Shown: one piece after another, positions 21,628 through 32,049 of the stretch
How the letters are laid out: every line of letters starts with the position of its first letter
How positions within the stretch are numbered: position 1 is the stretch's first letter
Assembly (NCBI GenBank): GCA_034401795.1
Contig: CM067369.1
Coordinates: 92,606,741 to 92,670,740, forward strand
From: Chaetoderma sp. LZ-2023a
Taxonomy: Eukaryota; Mollusca; Caudofoveata; Chaetodermatida; Chaetodermatidae
Direction of reading: 5' to 3'
Length of the DNA stretch: 64,000 bases
Notes under the pieces: generated by a model
Databases searched by the model: none
Told to the model about the DNA's origin: nothing
Seen by the model: the letters and a program-made list of their open reading frames with translations, nothing else
Translations under genes and position numbers: made by a program

Positions 21628-22003
21628 TGGTACTTAAATCCACTCAAAAATAACAAAATATAACTAGCACGAGTCACAAGCTCTAAAAATTATTTTGAAA
21701 ACTCACTAAACTAATAACTCAACACAATGATACAATCAACTAAAACTGTCCGAATAAACCCGTATTAAAAGCAACTAAGCACACAACCTAGCTACACCAA
21801 TTAAGTAATAAACACAACACTGCACTAATCAAAACACGACTGCATAGGAGAACGGCCATCTGATACACTGCTGGAGTAAGCTAGCTGATGCTACCTCGTG
21901 GGATTCCGGAGTAGATGATTTATGATGAGGTAGAATCAAGCTATTCGGAAAGACCAAAGAAAGAACTCATTTATGTACTGAAATCATCGTTTCGTGAATT
22001 AAT

Positions 22004-22395
22004 GTAGGCATCCAGTTTCAGCCATGCCCGGCCCATATCTAGCTAAGCCCTACACACGCTTTGTCCGTTTTGGATCAATCGATTCCTGCACTCTATGAAT
22101 CTCAATTTCCAGAGAACTATACAGGTAAGATGTTGAATATTTTGACACTAATTTGACTGGGTGCGGCAGCAATAGCACCCAGTCAAATTAGTTTCAAAAT
22201 ATTCAACAAACTGTTTATTTCTAGTAAAGACATACAATTCGTACAACTTGACGGACTATTAAGCGTGTATTACAAACTAAATCGCGTCATTCATGACGTA
22301 ATTGATTATGAGGTCAGCCTATATGCTACGTATTTGATCATGACGTCATATGATTGATCGATATACTGGATACATCAATTAATTTAATTGCAGAG
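22004..22395 (+). mobile_element. Family A element with terminal inverted repeats
   Basis: Ends AATTAATGTAGGCATCCAGT and ACTGGATACATCAATTAATT form a terminal inverted repeat. Central hairpin with arms from GTTGAATATTTTG to CTGGGTGC and GCACCCAG to CAAAATATTCAAC around GGCAGCAATA. Right module with TGACGTAA and TGACGTCA. Confidence 0.85.
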
Positions 22396-22625
22396 GCAAC
22401 AGAGCGTTCCTGTCAAATAAACTTCAAAATATATCTTATCTTTAAGGTTTTCTTAACCAACTAACCACTGAAATTCTAATGTCTCAATTTGAAGACAGGT
22501 ATAGCCCTCCTAGAAATTTGATGAATGTTTTGAAACTAGCTTGACCGGAACCAGCAACAAAACAGCTCCCAGTCAAATTAGTTTGAAGAAATCCAACGCA
22601 ATATTCTCTACATCATAAAGAATTT
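22396..22625 (+). repeat. Family A relic
   Basis: Pieces of a second, eroded copy: ATGTTTTGAAACTAGCTTGA, CAGCTCCCAGTCAAATTAG and CAATATTCTCTACATCAT, directly downstream of the previous element. Confidence 0.5.
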
Positions 22626-22700
22626 GTCGTTGTTGGTCTGTAAGCGACAAAAAGTTAAAATTAAGATACTGGGACGTCAGTGATTAAAGTGTTAACTTAA

Positions 22701-23036
22701 AGGTGAATATTCACAGCAGAATGCCTGAAAATAAAATTGTTAAAATCGTATACTTTTAGAGGCTTAAATTGGGTGCTTAGATGTAATGAAACAAAAGAAA
22801 TCTTAACATATGATAATTTCATTATTTTTTTAGTCGTGCATTTTGAATTAGGGACTCTTTCTTGCCTCGAATTCAATTTCACTACTTAAAAAAATTATAT
22901 TAATTTATATGGAATGATATCATCATATGTTAAGATTTATTTCGTTTCATTACATGTAAGCACAATAATTTAAGCCTCTAAAAGTATACAATTTTAACAA
23001 TTTTATTTTCAAGCATTCTGTTCTGAATATGCGCCT
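22701..23036. mobile_element. Palindromic MITE (family D) with TTAA flanks
   Basis: About 125-bp arms of roughly 85% identity, for example GCAGAATGCCTGAAAATAAA against its inverse near 23010, and AGAGGCTTAAATT against AATTTAAGCCTCT. Centre of about 95 bases. TTAA lies at 22697-22700 and 23037-23040. Ends AGGTGAATATTC and GAATATGCGCCT. A frame at 22697-22882 is only an arm translation. Confidence 0.8.
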
Positions 23037-23412
23037 TTAAGCTACCGTATAATACAGCTAGGTGATGTCATATGATATTTTTATTCAGGGTCGGCTCAGA
23101 TGCTCATTAGTCTGGCTTCATATTGAGCGAGGCGACCCCTGAAGATGCCGTTAAAGGGGTATTGATTTTTAATCCTTATCGGGTGTATGCAAATATTGTT
23201 TCAGGTAAATAAGCCTACATGTATTAGTCAACTACACATCTTAGGCACTCTACCAGTTTGGGAAAGAGATGTCGATACGGGTAAGTTTTGATTTTCCTGG
23301 CATTGAATATTTAATTACGAATTTATTTAATCACAGCATGTTGCATATTTATTTATAGCTCATTGAGTGAGATTCGTGGTAATTCGGTCGTTAAAACGCA
23401 TTTTCTCTTTAA

Positions 23413-23650
23413 CACTTTAACGACTAAATTTGTTCAAAAAATTAAAATATTTACTTTTTGAATGCCCATTTGCATGCCAAGAGAATACTATTTTTTGACA
23501 ATTTACCACTGGAACGACTGGCTCGGTAATCGAGCCAGTCATTCCGGTGATCAATTTTCAAAAATAGTCTTCGCTTGGTCTGTAAATTGACATTTCTCAA
23601 GACCACTGCAGAAGCCGTTTTTTGGCAATTTTGAGCGGCGTGAGAATTTG
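23413..23650. mobile_element. Family B MITE, copy B6
   Basis: Left TTAA at 23409-23412. Central stem GACTGGCTCGG / CGAGCCAGTC intact. Right end eroded after AGAAGCCG, without an obvious TTAA. Confidence 0.65.
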
Positions 23651-23682
23651 ATGGCGAGTTTACGTCATTGCAATTCTCAGCC

Positions 23683-24326
23683 CAGGGGCCGGATTCACGA
23701 AGAAGTGTAAGTTACGCCTGGCGTAAGATACGCTCTCACACGTAGGCGTTTGGCTTACACCGGATTCAGGAACATAAACGTACGTTTTTTGTCTTAAATA
23801 AACGCAAGCTCTGTAGTGCGCAAATCGTTTTTATGACCATAATGCGGAATTGCGGACGATCTTGAATCGGACAGCTGTCAAAACTATTAATCACGATGCC
23901 AAGAAAAGCGAATTTTTCGACCTTGATTTGTTAATTGGGTGCGTCACGTGAATAAGAAACAACTTCTGCAGTGGCCTTGTGAAATGGCGATTTGCAGACC
24001 AAACAAAGACTATTTCTTGAAAATTGATCAACCCATGACCGTAACAGACAACAGAGTCAGTCATTCCATTGAAAGATTTTCAAAAATAACCTTCTCTTGG
24101 CCTGCAAATAAACATTTTCTTTGACAAAAAGGAAATTTTCTTGAACAAATTTGAGGTGTAAAGGTTTAATACGCGCTTCCCAATGACCATTTTAGGAATA
24201 TTCTGTAAACGATATAATCACATGCCTTTGAATTTTCGTCCACTTAAGTTAGCCTATACATATAACCTCCCTGTCCCGTACGATACCATGTCTAGACTTA
24301 AGTGTGCTTCGTGAATCCGGACCCTG
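23683..24326. mobile_element. CAGGG-ended MITE (family F) with a nested family B copy
   Basis: Left end CAGGGGCCGGATTCACGAAG (23683-23702) is mirrored by CTTCGTGAATCCGGACCCTG (24307-24326). Just inside, AAGTGTAAG and CTTAAGTGTG also mirror. CAGGG termini suggest a hAT-like element, but no clear 8-bp duplication is visible. A family B element occupies the middle. Confidence 0.65.
23985..24165. mobile_element. Family B MITE, copy B7, nested in family F
   Basis: Contains GCGATTTGCAGACCAAACAA, AGTCAGTCATTCCATTG and CTTCTCTTGGCCTGCAAAT, and ends at TTAA 24166-24169. Central stem degraded. Confidence 0.55.
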
Positions 24327-24829
24327 AGTTGCTGGAAGAACCGAGGATGGGAATTTCAAAGCCAGCATTCATCCCTTGTGGCGTGGAGGAAATGGAAGAC
24401 GTATTGCCACGAGTATGGGAAGAAGCATTGTCATCCCTACTAATGACCTCTTCAAGTGGAACATAGATGAATGATCAATGTTACAAGACTCCTCTTTTGC
24501 TAAAGAAACTCTAGGCGGCTTTTAGATACAACCTGAATGAAGCTAGCGCTGTATCATGTAGAGGACAGGATAACTGCTATCAAATTTCACCTGATCAAGG
24601 CTACTAATTGGGAATATCAACGGGAGTCCGTGTCAGTTTGACATGCCCATCCATCATGCCCTTTGTTCTTTGCCGAGTCTTGTAAGCTATACATTGCACG
24701 TGGGTGGATGGGGGATGAAGCGTGTTACAAGAAGCATATTAACGATATTTCATTACATTCTAAAGAAGTTTACGAAACGCTTTGTCTAGGTTCCTGGTGA
24801 TGATTTAAGCCCGAACGAATTTTTATTTA
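24327..24829. other. No gene recognised
   Basis: No domain or repeat identified. Confidence 0.4.
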
Positions 24830-25480
24830 CCAACATATTAGTCCCATATATGGCCATATTGCTTTCGATAGGATTCTTCTCCAGCCCATGTCCAACCACC
24901 CTATAAGTTATCGTCCCGAGACCAATTATTAAGATGCCGTCCTTGGCTGGCGGCCATCTTGGATTTCGGATTATCGTCGATTTTGATATATTTCTTCTCC
25001 AGACCTACAACCACCCTATGAAGTTTTAACGCGATACCGTAAACGGTAACAGTTATCATTCCGAAACCAATTTTCAAGATGGCCGCCAGTGGCTGGCGAC
25101 CATCTTGGATTTATGATCATTGTCGATTTATATAGGTGGCTTCTGTAGACCTCGTCCAAACACCCTATGAAGTTTCAACGCAATCCGATAAACGCTAATC
25201 GAAAGTTATCGTCCGGAAAACCGATTATCAAGATGGCCGCTCTTGGCTGGTAGCCATCTTGAATTTCGGATTATCGTCGATTTCTGTATCTTTGTTCTCC
25301 AGACCTAGTCCAACGACCCTATGAAGTTTCAACGGAATCCGATAAACGGTAACAGAGTTATTATCCGGAAACCAATTTTCAAGTTGGCCACCGGTAGGTG
25401 GTGGCCATCTTCGCTTTCGGACCATCGTCCATTTCGATAGGTTTCTTCCTCAGACCTAGTCCAATCATCCTAGTTTCAAA
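24830..25480. repeat. Tandem ~150-bp units with AAGATGGCCGCC core (family C)
   Basis: At least four diverged units. Each contains a CAAGATGGCCGC / GGCCATCTTGGATT inverted pair, GGATTATCGTCGATTT, a CTCCAGACCTAGTCCAA-like block and CCTATGAAGTTTCAACG. The same core recurs at 27.6-28.1, 45.4-47.2 and 61.3-62.1 kb. Confidence 0.8.
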
Positions 25481-25589
25481 GCGCTGCGATAAACAGTAGC
25501 GCTACCACTCTGCCGGCCACCTGGCCGTAAGCGTCATCACATAATACCCTGCCAATCCTTTTGGCGGGGTATAAAAAGCAGAGGCCAAA

Positions 25590-25985
25590 TAACAATGTCA
25601 GAATGGCCTTGACCGTTGACCTAATGACCTCATTGTCATCATGCTGCTTCAGTAGTAGGATTAGGCAATCGTAAAATATAAGCCAACTAAAAAAAAATTA
25701 ACATGACAAATTTTATACAGACATGACAGAGGTAATATATCAAGGCTTTGATGACATTGACCTTGGACCTAGTGATGTTACTACCAGCACGCAGCTTCTT
25801 CATTGTACAGGGAGCCATGTGTTCAAGATCAATTCTGGCAGTATTAAGTAATTCTGAAATACAAATGTAGCCTAAATGATTTGTTAAACGGAAAAACTTA
25901 AAGTTGAAAAAGCAGAGGTCAAACAGCAAGGTCAGAGTGACCTTGACCTTTGCCATGGTGGCGTCTCTGTCATCATCGTGCATCC
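25590..25985. repeat. GACCTTGACC half-site clusters
   Basis: ATGGCCTTGACCGTTGACCT, then AATGACCTCATTGTCAT (25604-25640), and AGTGACCTTGACCTTTGCC (about 25937-25956), each downstream of AAGCAGAGG(C/T)CAAA. The repeat unit is shared between the two positions, about 330 bp apart. Confidence 0.65.
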
Positions 25986-26399
25986 TCTTGGTATAAGTAC
26001 CCATGTACATTATGGCAGCAACACGTCCCTGTCGGATTTGATTCCAATTATTCAACAGTTTTTCTGTACAATTACGTTGAAATTGAGACTGGGAACTCAT
26101 GGTTTCGAAGGGTCAATATGAATTGCATTATGTAATATTATTATGTAAGCATGTGTATATTTATAGCGCATCATTAACAGCATATATTTTATTGCTACTG
26201 TCAAAACAAATTGCCAGCTTTTATCTCAACAGGCCATCTATATGCAATAATCCCATACAATTATGCAAATTATATTTATAACTCTCGAAAATGAATATAT
26301 TACGAACATGTGCTACACAATGAATACGACAAGTGGTATGTTATTATAGGGCTCGCTCATTGATTATCGTTCTGAATCTGTGTTAATGTAACGCTTTAA

Positions 26400-26700
26400 T
26401 GGCCGAGCTGGTCAAACACGACATCAGCGGCGATCTTGAGAAATGTCTATTTGCAGGCTAAGAGAAGAATATCTTTGAAAATTTAACACTGGAATGACTG
26501 AATTCCGTGGCAAATTTTCAAAAATACCTTCTTGGTCTGCAATTGGACAGCCGCTAAGCAGAAATTTGAATTTTCTTGACAATTACACTTTTCATGAATG
26601 TCGATTTGAAGGATAACAGACATTTTTTTTTGTAAATTTTCATTATAAATTTACAAAAACACTCTGGCTGAAAAAATAAATGGTTAATTGAAATAAAGTC
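26400..26700. mobile_element. Family B MITE relics (copy B8 and a fragment)
   Basis: TTAA at 26396-26399, then GTCTATTTGCAGGCTAAGAG and GAATGACTGAATTCCGTGG (stem partly deleted) and CTTCTTGGTCTGCAA. A second fragment with TGTAAATTTTCATTATAAAT ends near TTAA 26683. Confidence 0.6.
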
Positions 26701-26739
26701 TTTTGAGCGCTTTAATGCGCTGTTGACATGCAACTGTTG

Positions 26740-26784
26740 CTACTTCAGCCGCTACTACTACTACTACTACTGTTACCTCAGCCG

Positions 26785-26819
<35 letters not shown>

Positions 26820-27378
26820 ACTCCTGCTACTGTTGCTACTGCCACGCCTGCTGCTGCTGCTGCTACTGCCGCTGCCGCTACTGCTGCTACTACTGCTAAA
26901 GCTGCTACTCCTGCTACTCCAGCTACTGCTGCTACTCCTGTTGCCGCTACTGCTGCTGCTGCTACTCCTGCTACTCCTGCTGCTACTCCTGCTTCTCCTG
27001 CTGCTGCTGCTGCTACTCCTGCTGCTGCTGCCGCTGCTACTGCTGCTACTCATGCTGCTGCTGCTACTGCTGCTACGCCAGCTGCTGCTACTCCTGCTAC
27101 TGCTACTGATGCTGCTCCCCCTGCTGCTGCTACTCCTTCTGCTGCTGCTGCCACGCCTGCTATTGCTGCTACTGCTGCTGCTACTGCTGCTGCTACTATT
27201 GCTGATACTGCTGTTGCTACTCCTGCTGCTGCTACTGCTGTTACTCCTGTTGCTGCTACTTCTGCTGCTGCTGCTGCTACTCCTGCTGTTGCTACTGCTG
27301 TTATTGCTGCTGCTACGGCTGCTGCTGCTACTGCTGCTACTCCTGCTGCGGCTGCTGCTGCTACTGCTACTGCTACTG

Positions 27379-27416
<38 letters not shown>

Positions 27417-27426
27417 ACTACTACTA
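26740..27426. repeat. ~690-bp (CTG/CTA)n trinucleotide array
   Basis: Almost entirely CTG, CTA and CTC triplets with few interruptions. The long poly-Leu frame (plus) and poly-Ala and poly-Ser frames (minus) are composition artefacts: all frames are open, and none has non-repetitive coding sequence beyond a few codons. Confidence 0.9.
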
Positions 27427-27589
27427 TGGAAGATATCTCCGCTACCATATTGTATGAAATGACTGTTAACACCATATCCTACTTTAATAGCCTGGAAGAC
27501 ATAAAGTGAACTTGACTAATATCCGAGTTGTGTTCCAGGAAGTTTAAGCAATCCCAAACGATAGCCTTTTTATCCGACAGTTTCGAAAG

Positions 27590-28100
27590 TGGTCAATTTG
27601 AAATCAGCATACCCAAAAACCATCAAAGTAAAAAATCCAAAATTGCCGTCAAACGCGATATATTTTAATTGGTTCATGGCGGCCACGTTTTTTGACGTAT
27701 CAACTTCCCTTGAACAAACCTTAATGGTCTTTTGGCCCTAATGATATCTCCCAAATTTGGGCCCAATCTGTTCACCGGTTCTGGAGAAGTCGTTTTCGCG
27801 AAAACTAGGTTATTCAAGATGGCCGCCTAATGATTTAGCCAATCTAGTTCCCTTGAACAATTTAGTTCAGCAGATCATATTTCATGAGTTTTGAATCGCT
27901 CGCTCAAAATGTTTCGGAGAAGAAGATTTTTAAAGACGTTCATAAAAATCGGCCAAAATCCAAGACGGCCGCCGGCTAAATTAGCCAATCGGCTCCCTTT
28001 GAAGAAACTTGAATCTCTATGCCTTTTCAGGCCAGGTGAGCTAAAACAGTTTTATTTCACGGTCACAGTGACCTTGACCTTGTGACCTCAGTATCATAAT
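27590..28100. repeat. Family C repeat block ending in GACCTTGACC half-sites
   Basis: Units with CAAGATGGCCGCC and CCAAGACGGCCGCC, AAAATCGGCCAAAATCC, and a terminal GGCCAGGTGAGCTAAAACAG followed by GTCACAGTGACCTTGACC (28062-28080). Confidence 0.75.
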
Positions 28101-29084
28101 ACTGCATCCTAACAGCATAGGCAACCACCTAGCCAAGTTTAGTTACAAGAGGATTAAGCAATCCTGAAATATATGCTGAAAAGTGTTGCTAAGCGCAAAA
28201 CAACCTAACATGACGTTAATAATCGGGGTTAGGGGTGGGGGTGGGGGTGAGTAGGTTACCTTTTCCATATACTACCTAGTCCGAACACGGCCTGAGAAAG
28301 CGTAGCGACTTCTCAAGCCGTGTTCAGACTAATATACTACCATATTATTTCCAATTTTAATCAAGGAAAGAAAGGACATCACTTGTGTCTCGTCTGCGAA
28401 GCAGAAACCGAGACATATGTATCACTTTTCCGACGACGGCGGCGAGGTTAGCATTTATATTCAAAATAAGCCACGGGCCCTTGAGTGTACAGAATACAAT
28501 AGATACATTCCCGACATGACACCTTGTATTTACTTAACTTAAGTTAACGTAGCCCTACATTTATGTAAATAAAACCCAAACTCGGACTCTAAATCGGACT
28601 CAGACCTGGCTACGTATGTCTGGCGGCTGTTATCCCACTTCATTCGCCAACCCGCCTAGCACCAACACGCACCCAATCCCCTTCCCCACACAGAGACCGG
28701 GTCCAAGCCCGGTTCCCAAGCAAGGCTATCGATTCTTGTGGAGATTTGTAATCTGCAGACCAGAAGAGCAGCACTTCAACGAATCTGTCGCTGGGCATCT
28801 AGTGCGGTTACCACGCCAGTCATTCCGATGCGTTCTTCAAACCACCCCTCTCCCTGTCTGCACGTAAACGTCTCTCAAGACTGTGGTATAATCGTTGATA
28901 AATTGACCCCTATGCGTTATGTTATTTACCCTTTCGTCCGTAGACGCTAACCATGTCTGGCTTTCTGCTTCCCAGTCGAGACTAAAATGATATGTCCATG
29001 TGTGGATAAAATTGGAAATAATATAGTAGTAGGCCTATGATGAAAAAGGTAAACTGCTTCCACAACCACCCCAACCCCGCCCCC
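28101..29084. other. No intact gene; small palindrome and a family B-like relic
   Basis: At 28277-28332 AGTCCGAACACGGCCTGAGAA is mirrored by TTCTCAAGCCGTGTTCAGACT around AGCGTAGCGAC. At about 28735-28900 there are family B-like pieces (AATCTGCAGACCAGAAGAG, CCAGTCATTCC, CTCAAGACTG). The frames at 28616-28950 are not convincing genes. Confidence 0.5.
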
Positions 29085-29200
29085 TTTTCTGGAAATTGCT
29101 AGTTAGGGAGTTCCGGGATCGATCGCAATACGGGCGAAATGTGGATGGAGCTGAGCTAAAAATGGGCGGGGTATAGCTAAAACTGGATTCCTCCGTTGAT
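29085..29200 (-). mobile_element. Family A left module, minus orientation
   Basis: TCTGGAAATTGCTAGTTAGG, GGGATCGATCG and ATGGGCGGGGTATAGCTAAA: the left module reversed. Hairpin and right module are missing. Confidence 0.7.
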
Positions 29201-29329
29201 TGAATCGGTTTTTCAAAATAAACTGACTGATCGATCTAGTTGGCGGTCATTTTGGAGTTTGCGTTATAGTTAAAAACATTTAAAAATCTTCCGCGAAACC
29301 GCTTCCCCCATTGTCATGAAGCCCAAGAA

Positions 29330-29545
29330 ACAACCTGCTGAGCATCTTGCATAACTTAGTGGAGGTATTGGATCTGACATCATGATCAATTACGTCACAT
29401 CTTAGGTGACGTCACAATCAAAATGACAGATAGCTCACTCGTAAAGTTTCTGGAAATTGCTAATCAGGGAGTTCAGGGATCGATCGATCCCAACACGAGC
29501 GAGACGTGGATGGAGCTTAGCTAGAGATGGGCGGGGCGTAACTAT
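29330..29545 (-). mobile_element. Family A element, minus orientation, hairpin missing
   Basis: Right-module pieces (ATGATCAATTACGTCACATC, TGACGTCACAATC) precede TTTCTGGAAATTGCTAATCA, GGGATCGATCGATCCC and AGAGATGGGCGGGGCGTAAC. Confidence 0.7.
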
Positions 29546-29919
29546 CAAGGTAAATTAAGAGCTGCACTGCTGAATTGTTAACTATTCAGTATTCCTGTAA
29601 CTGGAATCGAGTTTGAATACAATTCCTTGCAACCAGTTTCTGTCTATAATCCGCAACAGCCCCGAGCACCGTCGATTTCAAAACAGATTTGGGCCAGGTT
29701 TCTACCAGCTATTGCGGAAAAATTGTGAATAATTATTGAATGATTTAACCGTTTTAGACAGGAAAAACCAGCGTGCATAATCACAATGCTAGGGGATACA
29801 AAAAATTTAAACAAATAATTTGATTGAAATTTACTGATGAAATTGCCATCAATGTTTACATCCGTTATGCTGGGGGAGGTGGGGACGGGGGGGGGGGGGG
29901 GGGGGGAGACGACCCATAT

Positions 29920-30130
29920 GCAGCAACATCTCCCATTCAAATAAGCTTCAAAATACGCACCATCTTATACGTGTCTAGATACCTTGAAATTGAAATTCTA
30001 AGATATCAGGGTTCCGCGTGTTAAAAATCTTTTCAAATGCCCGTAAAATGTGCTCTGAGCTTAGCTAGAAATGGGCGGGATTTAGCTAGAAATGGGCGTG
30101 GTTTAGCTAGAAATGCTCTATTTAGCAGGT
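29920..30130 (-). mobile_element. Family A fragment, minus orientation, with triplicated left-module segment
   Basis: GCAGCAACATCTCCCATTCA and AATAAGCTTCAAAATACGCA (hairpin arm) are followed by three tandem copies of a TTAGCTAGAAATGGGCG-type segment (30060-30116). Confidence 0.6.
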
Positions 30131-30194
30131 ATTCCATGCTGATTCTCCGGTCACGATCATACGTGGCTCGTTAAAACGTCGATAACATGCTGAC

Positions 30195-30605
30195 GCGTAG
30201 TATGGCTGAATCTAATTTGAGCTATGCCCCGTCAATCTATAGCTAATTTCCGCTCATGCTTTGCGCGTGTTGTCATCGATTTATATACTTTGAATCCATC
30301 CTGAATTCCCAGAATCCCATTTTCAAGATAACTATAGAGGCCAGCTGTTGCATATTTTGAAACTAAATTGACTGGGTGCTGTCGCTACCATAGGCAGCGA
30401 CAGTGCCCAGTGAAATTAGTTTCAAAATATGCAACATAATCTTTATTAAATAGTAGACATACAATTATTACAAGTTGATGGACTATTAAGCGTTCATGCA
30501 GGACTTAGATACGCCATTCGTTGCGTAATTGATTATGAAGTCAACCTACGTGACAAAAATAATTATGACGTCATATACTTGATTGACAGATTGGATTCCC
30601 CTATT
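30195..30605 (+). mobile_element. Family A element with compensated hairpin changes
   Basis: Hairpin arms TGTTGCATATTTTGAAACT and AGTTTCAAAATATGCAACA (C and G replacing A and T at matched positions). Inner TGTCGCTA and TAGGCAGCGACA are also matched against TGTTGCTG/CAGCAACA in other copies. Right module has TGACGTCA near 30567. Confidence 0.85.
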
Positions 30606-30754
30606 GGAAACCCAAGAAAAGTCCGGTAATACAAGTTCAAAGATTATTCATTCACTCGCTACCAGGAAGCCAGACGCACACGCACATGCACTCAACAAAT
30701 TGGAACTCCGATATAGTATATGCATACGCATAGATGCACAGATAAGGTCTGAAT

Positions 30755-31150
30755 AATGGATGAATCCAGTTTTAGCTATGCCCCGCCCATCTCTACCTAA
30801 GCCCCACCCACGCCTTTTTCCCCCGTGTTGGGATCGACCGATTCCTGCAATCTCTGAATCTCAATTTCCAGACAACTATAAAGGTAAGCTGTTGAATATA
30901 TTGATACTAATTTGACATGGTGCTGTTGCTGCCTATGGTAGCAACAGCGGCCAGTAAAATTAGTTTCAAAATATTCAACAGAATGTGTATTAAATAGAAA
31001 AGACATTACTATTAAGTGTTTATGACGGCCAGTGTTTATGACGGCCTAAATCGCGTCATTCATGACGTAATTGATTATGATGTAAGCCGACATATGACGT
31101 AGCTGATAATGACGTCAAATGCTTGATTGATAAACAAAATTCTTCAATTA
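30755..31150 (+). mobile_element. Family A element
   Basis: Left terminus GGATGAATCCAGTTTTAGC, GGGATCGACCGATTCC, hairpin around TGCTGTTGCTGCC / GGTAGCAACAGC, and a right module with a duplicated TGTTTATGACGGCC segment and TGACGTAA, TGACGTCA sites. Confidence 0.85.
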
Positions 31151-31511
31151 TACCTTACCTGTATTCTAGTCCTTGGAATAGGTCAGGCCAAAGTCCATTG
31201 ACCTTTTTTATAAAAGCCTTAAATCCAGAGTAAATTGCCATGTCATACTGAGGACGCCACACTCCCCCAAATTATCCGCATGGCTGAGCATGACCGAGCG
31301 TGACGGAGTTGACCAGGTCTAGTGAGCTTGGTAATGGCAATCTAAAATAAAAAAGGAAACATTTCTGGTACACAGTTATATGTTTATGGGCCAATAATCT
31401 ATGTTAATCTATTTCACTGGGCTAGAAATACGAGGGAGTTTTCAGACAGTTTTGAGTCCTGCGTGAGTAGTAATAGGGATGAGGAGGTGGGGGGGGGGGG
31501 GGGTTGTGTGT

Positions 31512-31735
31512 GGTAGAAGCGCTTTTTGATTTCCTCTCACAAGTTACGTGATTACGAGGGGGCGGAGATTAATTACCCATGCATGGAGTGTGACAAAGGG
31601 GCATGTGCTGACGGGCGTTCTTGTACAAACACGCCCACCAGCACACACTCCTTATTCACACTCCATATATGGGCAATTAAGCCCCGCCATTTAAAATTAT
31701 GTGACATGTGAGAGCCAATCAAAAAGCGCGTCTAT
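31512..31735. mobile_element. Palindromic MITE (family E), copy E1
   Basis: About 100-bp arms: GAAGCGCTTTTTGATT, CTCTCACAAGTTACGTGATT and CATGGAGTGTGACAAAGGGG are mirrored by CACTCCATATATGGGCAATT, TGTGACATGTGAGAGCCAAT and CAAAAAGCGCGTCT. A frame spanning it is an arm translation. Confidence 0.75.
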
Positions 31736-32049
31736 ATTCTCCTTGGGTTAGTGTCACTAATGAGCAATACGTACGCAAGCCTGTTCTAATTACTGATTTT
31801 TTATTTTTTTAGTTGGCATAGTTACCTTGTACTATTTTTCTAAGATATTATAAACTACTTTAAAATTTCAATTTTCCGTCTTTCCTCTTTCTCTTCTTGT
31901 GAATTCTGAAAATCCGTGTATGCGTATATATCTCTTGCCGCACTTACAAAGTAACACTACCAATAGTATAATAAGTATAAGATCCATTACTACTAATACT
32001 AGTTAAACTAGAATACGGAGATGTTCACTCTACCTCCCACCGTGTCAGA
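31736..32049. other. No gene recognised
   Basis: AT-rich unique-looking sequence. Confidence 0.4.

Larger units (their letters stand above)
17374..21936 (-). mobile_element. Non-autonomous DIRS-type retroelement, internally deleted and interrupted
   Basis: 42-bp inverted terminal repeats at 17374-17415 and 21895-21936 differ at one base (ATTCTACCTCATCATAAATC, then ATCTACTCCGGA and CCCACGAG). Coding remnants run on the minus strand: an acidic Gag N-terminus (21627-21424), Gag core (21305-20844), the Gag end and linker to the reverse transcriptase (18254-17680), then directly the end of a tyrosine recombinase. The reverse transcriptase, RNase H and most of the recombinase are absent. Inverted termini plus tyrosine recombinase are diagnostic of DIRS-like elements. 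The 2.6-kb repeat at 18250-20849 splits Gag. Confidence 0.8.

Noticed and set aside
22004-22090. tRNA-derived SINE head in the family A left module (A-box-like TAGCTAAGC and B-box-like GATCGATCG)
   Set aside because: Only weak matches to Pol III boxes; the elements have terminal inverted repeats and no A-rich or simple tail, fitting a DNA transposon better.
26728-27462. 244-residue poly-Leu ORF and opposite poly-Ala and poly-Ser ORFs
   Set aside because: Translation of a CTG/CTA trinucleotide array that is open in most frames; no non-repetitive coding sequence.
28616-28950. Two overlapping ORFs as a small gene
   Set aside because: Part of the sequence is a degenerate family B relic; no domain.
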